Source: Clostridiaceae bacterium
GTDB lineage: Bacteria; Bacillota; Clostridia; CAYPLH01; DUMO01
Direction of reading: 5' to 3'
DNA length: 33,660 bases
Assembly (NCBI GenBank): GCA_012839865.1
Contig: DUMO01000069.1
Span: 1-33,660 of the forward strand
Part shown: positions 7,862-16,704 of the stretch, piece after piece
How positions within the stretch are numbered: the stretch's first letter is position 1
How the letters are laid out: every line of letters starts with the position of its first letter
Notes under the pieces: generated by a model
Told to the model about the DNA's origin: nothing
The model's database searches: none
The model's input: the letters and a program-made list of their open reading frames with translations, nothing else
Program-made: the position numbers and the translations under genes

Positions 7862-8341
7862 ATGTTTCGCTTCTGGTACCGGTTCATCCCGAACAATATG
7901 AGCAGTATAGCCACGGGTCTGGCCGATATTGTATATGACAAATCAATAGCGCCACAGCTGCCAGATTACATGGGACAAGCTTTTGAACAGATTTGCATTC
8001 AATATCTTTTGAGAGAAAACAGCAAGCTCTCTTTACCCTTTGTATTTGGGAGAATCGGGAGATGGTGGGGAAATAATCCAAATAAGAAAAGGCAGGAGGA
8101 AATTGACATCCTCGCAATTGGTGAAGATAACGCAATTTTCGGCGAATGCAAGTGGAAAAATGAGCCGGCCGGCATAAGTGTCTTCAATGAGCTTGTCGAA
8201 AAAACTCTGCTTTTTAAGAGGTTTAAGAACAAGTATTATTTCCTGTTCTCAAAAAACGGATTCACCAGGGAACTGGAAGATACTGCTGCAGGTATGGATA
8301 ATTTAGTACTGGTGGATTTAAAGAAGCTCTATAAAGGATAG
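7862..8341 (+). pseudogene. DUF234 nuclease-like domain, remnant of an ATPase gene
   Basis: The 159 residues match the C-terminal DUF234 region of archaeal/bacterial AAA ATPases of the 'ATP-binding protein' type: MFRFWYRFIPNN, then DYMGQAFEQICIQYL and GRWWGNN. The PD-(D/E)xK-like core EEIDILAI...GECKWKN is intact (Asp, then E-x-K). The ATPase domain (about 300 residues with Walker A and B) is missing. In frame upstream only seven more codons precede a TGA at 7838-7840, and family similarity begins right at the first Met. No convincing ribosome binding site is seen. It is most simply a 5'-truncated gene; a free-standing nuclease domain is the less likely alternative. Confidence 0.7.
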
Positions 8342-8351
8342 TAAATGTATA

Positions 8352-9575
8352 TCAATTAGGCCACTTACCGGTTGAAGATTTGCTATATAATACTTCAACC
8401 AGAAAAGATGCCATTGTTTTTACACCGAACGCCAGGCAGTCTTCTTCAATATCAAACCCAGGTGTATGATTCCATGCTTTTATCCCTTTTTCCAAATTCG
8501 CTGAACCCAAAAAGAAAAACAATCCGGAAAGCTCGTTTTGAAAGCAGGCAAAATCATCTATCCCATGGGGAGGTACTTCCTCCAGGATAGGGATTACATT
8601 GTCGCCAATCAGTTCCCTCAATATCAGTTCTGCTTCTTTGCATTCGGTTTCATCATTGTATACCGGCGGAATTGATTTTACATAATTGACCGTTACATCA
8701 GACTTTGATTGTTTTATATACTCATCAATAATTCCCGCCAGTTCATTTCTGATTTCATCCCGGTATTCCTGCATGGCATATCTGAACTGGGCTTGAATCC
8801 TAATTTCACCGGTCTCATCGTTTCCCTCTTTTTTCAGGATTTTAAAATCGATTATTTTATGGATATCCCTTTCAGCTTGTTTTATATTATAATTGTTAAT
8901 TCTGCTGATCTTGTATATGAAACGCTCCTGTTCCGCCCAGGAGTTGAACTTTGGTTTTACAGCCTTAATATTGATATCCAATCTGTCAAGTCCAAAGAGA
9001 GCAGTCCCATAATGTATGTTTACCGCACCGGACTCCATATAGCTCTGATCAGCCCCCAGGCTGCCCTGGTGCAGGCCATAAATTGCAATTGGGCGGGGGT
9101 TTTCCAAAACACCGTCTTTAATCATTCTCATGGCACCTTCCGTGCCCTCTTCAAAGGGCTGGAAGATAAACTTGACAGTGCCGCATAAATCATCTTTAAC
9201 TGACGACAGAGTCTCAGCCATGCCTAATGCAATTGCTGTATGGGCATCGTGTCCGCATGCATGCATCACACCTTTAATTCGCGATTTATATGGTTTGTCA
9301 TTTTCTTCCTGTATGGCACAAGCATCCATATCGGCACGCCATGCTATTGTTGCTCCCAGCTTTCCACCTTTTAATATCCCGACAACCCCATAGCCACCTA
9401 TATTGGTCCGGACATCCAGCCCCAACGCCTCAAGCCTTTCTGCCACAAGGCGGCTGGTTTCCTTTTCCTCGCCCGGCAACTCGGGATACATATGAAGATG
9501 CCTGCGGGTGTTTATAACATCATCTTTAATTTCTTCCACTTTTTCAGCTATTGCCATATGGATATTTTTGTTCAT
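8352..9575 (-). CDS. M20 family amidohydrolase / N-acyl amino acid hydrolase
   Basis: A 407-residue metallohydrolase of peptidase family M20 (M20D, IAA-amino-acid-hydrolase type). The signatures are RRHLHMYPEL, the metal Asp in WRADMDACAI, the MHACGHDAHTA motif with Cys and His ligands, FQPFEEG with the catalytic and metal Glu, GLHQG, and HTPGFDIEEDCL near the end. It should cleave amide bonds of N-acylated amino acids or similar compounds in the cytoplasm. The dimerisation domain lies between about 190 and 300. The frame is open to a TTG at 9644, but no ribosome binding site is there; the ATG at 9575 after GGCGGTG fits the family start. The dimerisation domain looks more divergent than the catalytic one. 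Confidence 0.88.
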   Translation of the reverse strand: MNKNIHMAIAEKVEEIKDDVINTRRHLHMYPELPGEEKETSRLVAERLEALGLDVRTNIGGYGVVGILKGGKLGATIAWRADMDACAIQEENDKPYKSRIKGVMHACGHDAHTAIALGMAETLSSVKDDLCGTVKFIFQPFEEGTEGAMRMIKDGVLENPRPIAIYGLHQGSLGADQSYMESGAVNIHYGTALFGLDRLDINIKAVKPKFNSWAEQERFIYKISRINNYNIKQAERDIHKIIDFKILKKEGNDETGEIRIQAQFRYAMQEYRDEIRNELAGIIDEYIKQSKSDVTVNYVKSIPPVYNDETECKEAELILRELIGDNVIPILEEVPPHGIDDFACFQNELSGLFFFLGSANLEKGIKAWNHTPGFDIEEDCLAFGVKTMASFLVEVLYSKSSTGKWPN

Positions 9576-9674
9576 GCCGTACACCGCCAAAAACAGATTT
9601 TGAAAATCCCTGGAGCAAAATATATAAAATTCCTTAGATTTCAATTGTTTTAATTATATAACTTGCAAATACTT

Positions 9675-9884
9675 TTATAAATACTTAAAATCCAATTTGC
9701 TGTTAACATAAGGTACAATCTCATTCACATCAACAATTATTTGCTCCATGGTATCCCTGTCCCTTATTGTGACTGTATTTTTTTCAAGAGTGTTATCATC
9801 AATCGTGACTGCAAAGGGTGTTCCGATAGCATCTCCCCTTCTGTACCTTCTCCCTATACTGCCTGACTCATCATATGAAACCAT
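9675..9884 (-). pseudogene. glycyl-tRNA synthetase, C-terminal fragment
   Basis: The 69 residues match the end of the anticodon-binding domain of dimeric (eukaryote/Gram-positive type) glycyl-tRNA synthetase: [20 protein letters not shown], then [12 protein letters not shown]. The full enzyme has about 460 residues; the catalytic domain with motifs 1-3 is absent. A stop codon directly precedes the ATG at 9884 and no ribosome binding site is present, so this is a leftover of a deleted or duplicated glyS, not a gene. A functional glyS must exist elsewhere. Confidence 0.82.
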
Positions 9885-9983
9885 TCAATTTTTACTTCAA
9901 TTTATCACTAAACTACCAGATCACCATTAATATTTAGTTTCATGATTAGCTGTGGAATATAATTTCTTCCTTTTGGAATTGTA

Positions 9984-10012
9984 TTGAATTTTATTCCGTA
10001 ATGGTGTATTAT
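9984..10012 (+). promoter_or_regulatory. promoter of the PHP-RpiR-HAD operon
   Basis: TTGAAT (9984-9989), a 17-base spacer and TATTAT (10007-10012) form a good sigma-A promoter about 65 bases before the ATG at 10078. The leader carries CAGGAGG as ribosome binding site. Confidence 0.55.
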
Positions 10013-10077
10013 TTGATTGTACAATTACCAGTTTATGTTCATTAATCGAACTAACTGCAATCTCAGGAGGCTATATT

Positions 10078-10974
10078 ATGTTTGCAAATCCATACGAAAG
10101 CTTGAAGCACAAAAACGAAGAATGGTTGAGAGCAAATTTCCACACCCACGCCGGTACCGGACCGAACACTTGCGGTGCCAATGAAATTGATGATGTGATT
10201 TCCGCTTACAAAGATGCCAAATACGATGTTCTGACAATATCAAACCATGATATCTATACCGATGTCAGCGAATATCAGGAAAAGTACGACATGATCCTCA
10301 TAAACGGCTACGAATACAGCAACCATCCCCACATGCTCTGTATTGGAAATAAAACCGCAGTGGAAGGCGCTCACAAGTTTGCAGTGAACGAATGCCTGAA
10401 AGAGGGCGGTTTCGTCATTCTTTGCCATCCAAACTGGCAGAGAAAAGAATACTGGCCCTGGAAAGACCTTTTAGCTATGAAGGGTTACACAGGAATTGAA
10501 ATATTTAATGGAGTAATTTTCAGATTAAACGGTTCCGGACTTGCGACAGATACATGGGACTTTTTGCTTTCCCAGGGGAAACTTGTTTGGGGATTTGGAA
10601 GCGATGATTTTCACAGGTGGCATGACCTGGCCAGATCATGGAACATGATATATGCAGAAAAGAAACATGAAAGCGTAAGAAAATCCATTGATGCAGGAAG
10701 CTTTTATGTATCCACAGGACTAATCTTGCATGAATTCGCATTCAAAAACGGTACTATACGAATGTCTGCCACATCCAAGGACAACTATGTCAAGGAAAAC
10801 AAATATTTATTCATAGGCAAAGACGGTAAAATTCTTAAGGAAGTGACCGGTGAATTCGGAGAATACAAATTGGAAGGCAATGAGTTGTATGTAAGGGCAC
10901 AGGTAATCAGCGAGCATGGCGCAATGCTCTGGACACAGCCCGTATACGATGAATCAAAATTTAAAAGACCATAG
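10078..10974 (+). CDS. PHP domain phosphoesterase
   Basis: A 298-residue protein of the polymerase-and-histidinol-phosphatase (PHP) superfamily. Metal-binding motifs appear in order: FHTHAG near residue 21, SNHDIY near 57, YEYSNHPH, FVILCHPNW and GFGSDDFH near 180. Together they can hold a two- or three-metal site hydrolysing phosphate esters. The C-terminal 100 residues form a beta-rich domain with a YVKENKYLFIGKDGKIL stretch, seen in some PHP proteins attached to carbohydrate operons. CAGGAGG precedes the ATG. It is the first gene of an operon with an RpiR regulator (eight bases downstream) and a HAD phosphatase. The substrate is unknown; a sugar or nucleotide phosphate is likely from context. 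Confidence 0.85.
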   Translation: MFANPYESLKHKNEEWLRANFHTHAGTGPNTCGANEIDDVISAYKDAKYDVLTISNHDIYTDVSEYQEKYDMILINGYEYSNHPHMLCIGNKTAVEGAHKFAVNECLKEGGFVILCHPNWQRKEYWPWKDLLAMKGYTGIEIFNGVIFRLNGSGLATDTWDFLLSQGKLVWGFGSDDFHRWHDLARSWNMIYAEKKHESVRKSIDAGSFYVSTGLILHEFAFKNGTIRMSATSKDNYVKENKYLFIGKDGKILKEVTGEFGEYKLEGNELYVRAQVISEHGAMLWTQPVYDESKFKRP

Positions 10975-10982
10975 GTGGTTAT

Positions 10983-11828
10983 ATGGAAAAAAACAGTCTG
11001 TTGATAATGAGAAGCCTTTACCCATCCATGCATGAATCTGAAAGAAAAATTGCAGATTTTATCATGAAGCAGCCTGAGTTGGCGGTTAATATGACCGTTG
11101 CCCAGTTGTCCGGAAAAGCCGGTGTAGCCGATTCAAGCATCATAAGGTTTTGCCGGAAGCTTGGCTTCAACGGGTTTACCGAGCTAAAGATTAATATTGC
11201 AAAGAACCTGAAAAAGCCGGAAGAATTAATTCTTGAAAACATAAGCAGAGAGGACAGCTATCCGGCAATTGCATCAAAAGTTTTTGCATTAAGCATTCAG
11301 GCCCTTGAAGACAGCCTTAAGGTTCTTGACCCAAATGAATTGTCAAAGGCTGTTGAACTTTTATTAAATGCCAGGAGGATTGAGTTTTATGGCGTAGGAA
11401 CTTCAGCAACCCTGGCCATGGATGCGTACTATCGTTTTATGCGAATAGGGCTGAACACCTATGCTGCAACCGACCCTCATATCTGCAGGATTTCTGCAAG
11501 CAAGCTGGATTCAGGATGCGTTGCTGTAGGAATTTCTCATACCGGCCGTACCAGGGATACGGTAAGAGCAATTGAAATTGCAAAGGAGAGAGAAGCAAAA
11601 ACAATATGCATAACAAGCTATCTGGAAAGCCCCATTGCTAAACTGGCTGACAGCCTCCTATTGACCTCCACCTCGGAAGCCCGGTTCATGAAAGAGGCTG
11701 TATCAGCCCGTATCGCGCAGATAGCGCTTTTGGACAGCCTTTATACTTGTGTGGCTGTACGAAGGTATGATTCCGTTGTGGAAAACATAGAACAGATGAC
11801 AGAAATACTTAATGAAACGAGGCTCTGA
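10983..11828 (+). CDS. RpiR/MurR family transcriptional regulator
   Basis: A 281-residue regulator with two domains: an N-terminal HTH of the RpiR type (about 1-80, recognition helix around VADSSIIRFCRKLGF) and a C-terminal SIS domain (about 125-260, with RRIEFYGVGTSATLAMDAY and the phosphosugar loop GISHTGRTRDTV). SIS domains bind phosphorylated sugars, so it probably senses such a compound and controls the operon it belongs to, including its own gene. AGGTGG precedes the ATG. It is three bases from the next gene and eight from the previous one, so co-transcription is almost certain. The effector is not known. Confidence 0.9.
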   Translation: MEKNSLLIMRSLYPSMHESERKIADFIMKQPELAVNMTVAQLSGKAGVADSSIIRFCRKLGFNGFTELKINIAKNLKKPEELILENISREDSYPAIASKVFALSIQALEDSLKVLDPNELSKAVELLLNARRIEFYGVGTSATLAMDAYYRFMRIGLNTYAATDPHICRISASKLDSGCVAVGISHTGRTRDTVRAIEIAKEREAKTICITSYLESPIAKLADSLLLTSTSEARFMKEAVSARIAQIALLDSLYTCVAVRRYDSVVENIEQMTEILNETRL

Positions 11829-11831
11829 CAA

Positions 11832-12716
11832 ATGACTGAATTTAAGGACCTGGCTTATCTAATCGATATGGATGGTACTATTTACCGCGGTTCTGTACCG
11901 ATACCCCATGCAAGAGAATTCATCCGGTATCTTCAGCAAAACCGGCGTAAATTCCTTCTTGTGACAAACTGCCCCGGGAATTCCACCAATGCTCTTGTTG
12001 AGAAAGTACGCAATATGGGGATTCACATAGGTTGCAACGATATCATAAGCTCCGGGGATGCCACAGCAGAATTCCTTTGCACAAGTCCCTATAAAAGAAT
12101 CTACCTTATTGGCAGCGACGCTTTGAAGGATAAATTGGTCAAAAAAGGAATCAATGTTGTAACCGAGGATGCGGATTGTGTAGTAGTAGGCTATGACCTT
12201 TCATTCAATTATAAAAAAATGAAGGAGGCTGCACAGTTCATCTTAAACGGAGCCGGTTTTGTCTGTACAAACTATGATTTAACCATACCTGACGGGGACA
12301 GGGTGGTTCCCCATACCGGTTCAATAGCAGCCAGCATTGAAGCCGCAACAGGAGTAAAACCTGTATATATGGGCAAGCCCGAGTATTACTTGCTGGAGGC
12401 GGTAATAAAAAGGCTCAACTGCAGCAGGGACAAGTGCTGCACCGTCGGAGACAGGCTGGATACCGACATTTATTTTGGAATCAGGCAGAATATCAAATCT
12501 TTTCTCGTACTGACAGGAGTTACAACCCGGGAGATGCTCAGGCACAGCAAAATCCAGCCCACAAGAGCTTTTGAAAATTTGCTTGATATCTTATCCTATT
12601 ACTCCCTTTTTTCTATATATATTCGCTGCTGCATACCTGCCCCCTGCTTCTCATTTTGTCTTGAAACAAAAACAAACCTACTCAATCATTATTGTCTCCC
12701 CATAGATTTTGAATAA
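11832..12716 (+). CDS. HAD-IIA family (NagD-like) phosphatase
   Basis: A 294-residue HAD hydrolase of the NagD/p-nitrophenylphosphatase group. Motif I is LIDMDGTIYRG, with Asp12 as nucleophile and Asp14 as acid/base. Motif II is LLVTNCPGNST, the C2-type cap lies between about 80 and 180, then YMGKPEYYLLEAV with the motif III Lys and VGDRLDTDIYFG with the motif IV Asp pair. It should dephosphorylate a small sugar or nucleotide phosphate in the cytoplasm. The last 35-40 residues (from about SYYSLFSIYIRCC) are unlike the family, which normally ends near 260, suggesting loss of the original stop codon. It is the last gene of the PHP operon. Confidence 0.87.
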   Translation: MTEFKDLAYLIDMDGTIYRGSVPIPHAREFIRYLQQNRRKFLLVTNCPGNSTNALVEKVRNMGIHIGCNDIISSGDATAEFLCTSPYKRIYLIGSDALKDKLVKKGINVVTEDADCVVVGYDLSFNYKKMKEAAQFILNGAGFVCTNYDLTIPDGDRVVPHTGSIAASIEAATGVKPVYMGKPEYYLLEAVIKRLNCSRDKCCTVGDRLDTDIYFGIRQNIKSFLVLTGVTTREMLRHSKIQPTRAFENLLDILSYYSLFSIYIRCCIPAPCFSFCLETKTNLLNHYCLPIDFE

Positions 12717-12799
12717 ACAAATATGTCATCCCTTTTAGTCCAAACAAATAATATATTTTATGTCAGGATAAGCTTTCATACTTTGCTTTTTATTCAACG

Positions 12800-13480
12800 T
12801 TATACTATACCCAATACCCTGGCCAACTCTTTGCGGTTGATATTTTTGCCTATTGCAATGCCAATATCAAGTATCCTCTCCCTTGCCTCTTCACAGCTTA
12901 GGCCGGTATTATTCTGCATCCATTCCCGGGGAGCCCAGTTTTCTACTTTATCGTATACATTTGAAGCCCAACCGTAAGGTTTGCCATATTTATCAGTTTT
13001 TCGCCTGTTTCCTGCAACAGTAATATAAAAATGCTTCTGCAGCTCCTGAATGGCTTTGTCGACTTTACTGCCGCCTTTTTTTAATGTGACTCCCATCTCT
13101 CTTCTTATTTCACTGGTATTCAGCATGGTTTTTCTTTCAAAAAGCTGCCATAATTGCCAGACAGTCTGGCTTACGCATCCAGACTCCCTTCTTTCCTCCA
13201 TAGATTCCTCCGGGTGAAACGCCGTAAAAAAAATTGAGTACATCCGTGGCGATATAAACCCCTTATGTCCTCCAAGTATGCATCCAAACGCCAGCTGTTT
13301 TTCCTCTGCAACTCTATCCTTCCAGCACCAGGGGTCAGTTTCAGGGTCACCGGAATGCCAGCAGCCCTTGGGTGTCTCACCTGAAAGAGATGGAAAACCG
13401 GTAAGAATATCTGACAATGCCATAAATCCAAGCTCATTGACCCTATTTACAAAATCCTCGTATTTTCTCAATTGAATCAT
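12800..13480 (-). CDS. AlkZ-related protein
   Basis: A 226-residue protein of the AlkZ-related group, distant relatives of the YcaQ/AlkZ winged-helix DNA glycosylases. Recognisable parts are CWHSGDPETDPWCWKDR near residue 40, FGCILGGHKGFIS, TVWQLWQLFERKTMLNT and the basic block KGGSKVDKAIQELQKHFYIT. Its C-terminus ends with IGKNINRKELARVLGI. The catalytic QxQ/QxD motif of true AlkZ enzymes is not seen, so base-excision activity is doubtful. The ATG at 13480 has AAAGG at a proper nine-base spacing; an ATG at 13489 abuts that site. It converges with the HAD gene and is monocistronic. Confidence 0.68.
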   Translation of the reverse strand: MIQLRKYEDFVNRVNELGFMALSDILTGFPSLSGETPKGCWHSGDPETDPWCWKDRVAEEKQLAFGCILGGHKGFISPRMYSIFFTAFHPEESMEERRESGCVSQTVWQLWQLFERKTMLNTSEIRREMGVTLKKGGSKVDKAIQELQKHFYITVAGNRRKTDKYGKPYGWASNVYDKVENWAPREWMQNNTGLSCEEARERILDIGIAIGKNINRKELARVLGIV

Positions 13481-13489
13481 TGATTTCAT

Positions 13490-13955
13490 CCTTTCAAAGT
13501 CAATTTTTCAGCCGATAGGACTTACATAAGCCGGTCCAGGTAAGCAATTCCCACATGTCAATTTAATACCGTGATTGTCAGTTCCACATTTGCCATGGTT
13601 TCGGCCTCTATTCTTTTAAAGACTGTAATGTTTCTTTTCTTATTTCTATCATTACATTATCTTATAAAATCAAAACAAAAACAACATTAACCTTCAAAAA
13701 TCTGTATACAAACACTTAGTTCAAGTGGAGTGCTAAATCAAAAATACTATCAATTCCATTACACCCGGAAAACCCTTGAATAAATTATTTCATGTTAGGT
13801 AACCATAGATATTGCATTAGAAAAGCAATTTATGTAACTTCACTGTATCTGCCTGCTGAATATATATTGCGAAAAACACAGCTAACTGCTGATAAATTCA
13901 CCTTTGAAGCTAATATGAAGATATAAACACAATTACGATAGGAGAAATCATATAG
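13490..13955. other. 466-base gap before the germination operon
   Basis: AT-rich and without a gene I can recognise. A short minus-strand frame around 13563-13650 ends in VELTITVLN but is too short to judge. The forespore sigma-G promoter expected for a gerA operon should be here. A TGAATA box at 13857-13862 is a partial match to a -35, but I see no convincing -10 (CATACTA-like) at the right distance. ATAGGAGA before 13956 is the ribosome binding site. Confidence 0.4.
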
Positions 13956-15476
13956 ATGAAGTCCGGTAGTTTTAAAAATAACAGTAAACAGAATTATAAT
14001 GAAGAAGTTGACTTTACGGATAAAGAAGTATCTACTGAAAATATTAAGAGCATATTATCCGACTGCAGCGATATTATTTATCAGGAGCATTATATAAATG
14101 GCTGTCCCAATCTACCGGTTACTGTTGTCTTTGTCGACGGTTTGGTAAATACAAAGATAGTTAATGACGATGTTCTAAAGCCTTTGTCCCAGGAAAAAGT
14201 ACTGGAAGAGGCCAGGGATTTCAACAGTATTATAGACCTTATAGAGCATGGTACGGTATATCACGCCACACGCAAACTCCGGACAAATCTGGGAGATACA
14301 CTTTCAGACATATTATCAGGCTCAGTTGCTTTAATATTTGACAGTGTGAAAAAAGCAATCACATTTGATATTAAAGAGTTTGAAAAAAGAACTATCAGCG
14401 AACCGCAAACCGAGAGTGCCCTGAAGGGAGCGAAGGATTCTTTTATTGAAGTCCTCCGGGTAAATACGTCATTGGTGCGCCGAAAAATACATACACCTTA
14501 TTTACGCATAAAGGAAACCTTTGTCGGGTATCAAACAAAAACACCTATTGCAGTTATCTATATAGAAAACCTGACAAATAAAAAAATTGTGGAAGAAGTT
14601 TTTAAGCGTCTGGACAGCATAAAAATTGACGGAGCAACAACTGCCGGAAGCATAGAAGAATATCTAATAGACAATAAGCTCACTATATTCCCTTTAGTTT
14701 TGAACACTGAAAGAACCGACAAATTTTGTCATAACATCCTGGAAGGAAGAGTAGGATTGCTGATTGACGGTCTGCCCACAGCTTATATAATTCCGGCAAC
14801 TCTGAACATGTTTTTTCAGGCTCCGGAAGACTATGCCCAGAACTTTATTATAAGCTCCTTTCTCAGGTCTTTACGGTTTGTAAATGCAATGGTTACATTG
14901 ATTTTCCCTGCATTTTACATATCAATAACGACATTCCACCAGGAAATGATACCTACTGTACTAGCCATATCCATAATCAGGAGTAAGGAGGAGGTGCCTT
15001 TCCCCACATCCACTTCCATATTTTTTATGTTGCTGGCATTTGAAGTATTGGTTGAAGCTGGATTTCGACTGCCAAAAACAATCGGACAGACCATTTCAAT
15101 CATAGGAGCTTTGGTAGTGGGGCAGGCTGCTGTACAGGCTAAAATTATATCACCTACTGCAGTAGTCGTTATTGCTATTTCAGGTATGGCGGGTTTTACC
15201 ATGCCGAATCAGGATTTTTCAAATGCTCTTCGGATTTTCAGACTGCTGTTTTTAGTTTTCGCAACCATTGCCGGCCTGTATGGACTATCTTTAGGTGTAT
15301 TGCTGCTTATACATCATCTAAGCTCACTGGAAACTTACGGCGTGCCATATTTTACTCCCTTTGCAGCTAATGAAGGACAGGATATAGCACATGATACCAT
15401 CATCCGGGTACCGTTGCACTATATGAGAAAACGACCGTCAAGTCTCAAGACATTAAATAAAAAACGTCAGCAATAG
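13956..15476 (+). CDS. spore germinant receptor A subunit (GerA/GerKA family)
   Basis: A 506-residue GerA-family protein located in the inner spore membrane, where A, B and C subunits form a germinant-gated ion channel. The N-terminal soluble domain (about 1-290) has family marks LPVTVVFVDGLVNTK, GDTLSDILSGSVALIFD, RRKIHTPYLRIKE and GRVGLLIDGLPTAYIIP. Some four to five membrane helices follow (about 305-450), with FPAFYISITTFHQEMIPT, FEVLVEAGFRLPKTIGQTIS and the PNQDFSNALRIFRL loop. The length and ending (HYMRKRPSSLK) are typical. It leads a four-gene operon; the next gene starts eight bases after its stop. Regulation by sigma-G is expected from the family but not visible here. Confidence 0.95.
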   Translation: MKSGSFKNNSKQNYNEEVDFTDKEVSTENIKSILSDCSDIIYQEHYINGCPNLPVTVVFVDGLVNTKIVNDDVLKPLSQEKVLEEARDFNSIIDLIEHGTVYHATRKLRTNLGDTLSDILSGSVALIFDSVKKAITFDIKEFEKRTISEPQTESALKGAKDSFIEVLRVNTSLVRRKIHTPYLRIKETFVGYQTKTPIAVIYIENLTNKKIVEEVFKRLDSIKIDGATTAGSIEEYLIDNKLTIFPLVLNTERTDKFCHNILEGRVGLLIDGLPTAYIIPATLNMFFQAPEDYAQNFIISSFLRSLRFVNAMVTLIFPAFYISITTFHQEMIPTVLAISIIRSKEEVPFPTSTSIFFMLLAFEVLVEAGFRLPKTIGQTISIIGALVVGQAAVQAKIISPTAVVVIAISGMAGFTMPNQDFSNALRIFRLLFLVFATIAGLYGLSLGVLLLIHHLSSLETYGVPYFTPFAANEGQDIAHDTIIRVPLHYMRKRPSSLKTLNKKRQQ

Positions 15477-15484
15477 GTGATGAT

Positions 15485-16702
15485 ATGAGAAAAACAATCT
15501 TTGGTGCAATACTTATCCTTTTACTTGTGAATTTTACAGCATGTAAAAAAAGCTTCCTGCCTGAAAGGAAAGAAATAAATGAATTGCAGTTGGTTCAAGT
15601 TATTGGAATTGATAAAGTGGCAGATGGCCCTAATGACTGTATGGTAACTGTAGCAAGCAAGAATCTTGAAGCAGGAAAAGGGCAGGATAACTCAGAAAGC
15701 ATGGGAGTTAACACTGGCAGCCAAAAAGCACAGGCTTTGGTTTTATCTGCGAGAGGGGAAACCCTTTTCGATGCTGCCAGAAATATTCAAACCCACAGCA
15801 ACAAATCAATTTTTTGGGGCCATACCGAATATTTCCTTATAGGAGAGGAAGCTGCAAGAGATAATATCTCTAAATATATTGACTTTTTCACACGGGATCA
15901 TGAAATGCGCATTGAGTCCAAAATATATGTAGTAAAAGGCTCAACTGCCAAAGATTTAATCGAGCAGTTCAATCAATCAAGCTACTATATTCTTGATAAA
16001 CTGGATAGCCTGGGTAATAATCTCAGACTGCTGAGTAACTCTCAGGAAATGAAAATTCATGAATTAATCCGGTTTATTGATATACATCATGCATCTGCCC
16101 GTGTCCCCTGCATATATTTAACAGATCGTGAGGGTGATAACGGAAAGAAAGTAAAGGATATAGAAAGTTGCGGTTATGCAATATTCAGCGAACTTAAACT
16201 GGCAGGTTATTTAAACCCGGACATATCACGGGGTTTAAATCTTATCACCAATACCATCTGGTCATCTATTGTCAACGTTAAAGACTTAACAGGCCAGGAT
16301 GCATCTCTTGAAATTATCGAGTGCAATACTGAAATTATACCATACTTTAACGGTGATAATCTTGAAAGAGTTCTCCTGAAAACAAAAGTTAAAAGCAATT
16401 TAGGCGAAATACAGTCCCAGACAGATTTTACAGATAAGGAAACTATTTCATATATGGAATCCCAACAATCAGAGATACTGAAAAAAGAGATGGAAGCCGT
16501 TCTTGAAAAAGTCCTGGAGTCCAAATCCGATTGTCTTGGGATTTGTGATGGAATAAGACTCAAAAAACCTCTAAAATGGCGCAAAATTGAAGATCAATGG
16601 ATGGAAGTCTTTCCTAAAATCAAGTTTGACATACAGGTTGATTCAAGAATTCAGAGAACTTATGAGATGAGACAACCCAGTGGATATAAAAGGCAGGATT
16701 AA
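15485..16702 (+). CDS. Ger(x)C family germinant receptor lipoprotein
   Basis: A 405-residue GerC-type subunit. It has a lipoprotein signal peptide with the Cys at about residue 20 (LLVNFTAC; Phe is unusual at -3). Next come the family motifs ELQLVQVIGIDK, the segment ARGETLFDAARNIQTHSNKS, FWGHTEYFLIGEEAA and FFTRDHEMRIESKIYVVKG. The C-terminal third (about 290-400) is the typical domain 3, with LKTKVKSNLGEIQ. The lipid-anchored protein sits on the outer face of the spore inner membrane and is needed for receptor function. AGGTGATG lies just before the ATG. Two bases separate its stop from the next start. Confidence 0.93.
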   Translation: MRKTIFGAILILLLVNFTACKKSFLPERKEINELQLVQVIGIDKVADGPNDCMVTVASKNLEAGKGQDNSESMGVNTGSQKAQALVLSARGETLFDAARNIQTHSNKSIFWGHTEYFLIGEEAARDNISKYIDFFTRDHEMRIESKIYVVKGSTAKDLIEQFNQSSYYILDKLDSLGNNLRLLSNSQEMKIHELIRFIDIHHASARVPCIYLTDREGDNGKKVKDIESCGYAIFSELKLAGYLNPDISRGLNLITNTIWSSIVNVKDLTGQDASLEIIECNTEIIPYFNGDNLERVLLKTKVKSNLGEIQSQTDFTDKETISYMESQQSEILKKEMEAVLEKVLESKSDCLGICDGIRLKKPLKWRKIEDQWMEVFPKIKFDIQVDSRIQRTYEMRQPSGYKRQD

Positions 16703-16704
16703 GC

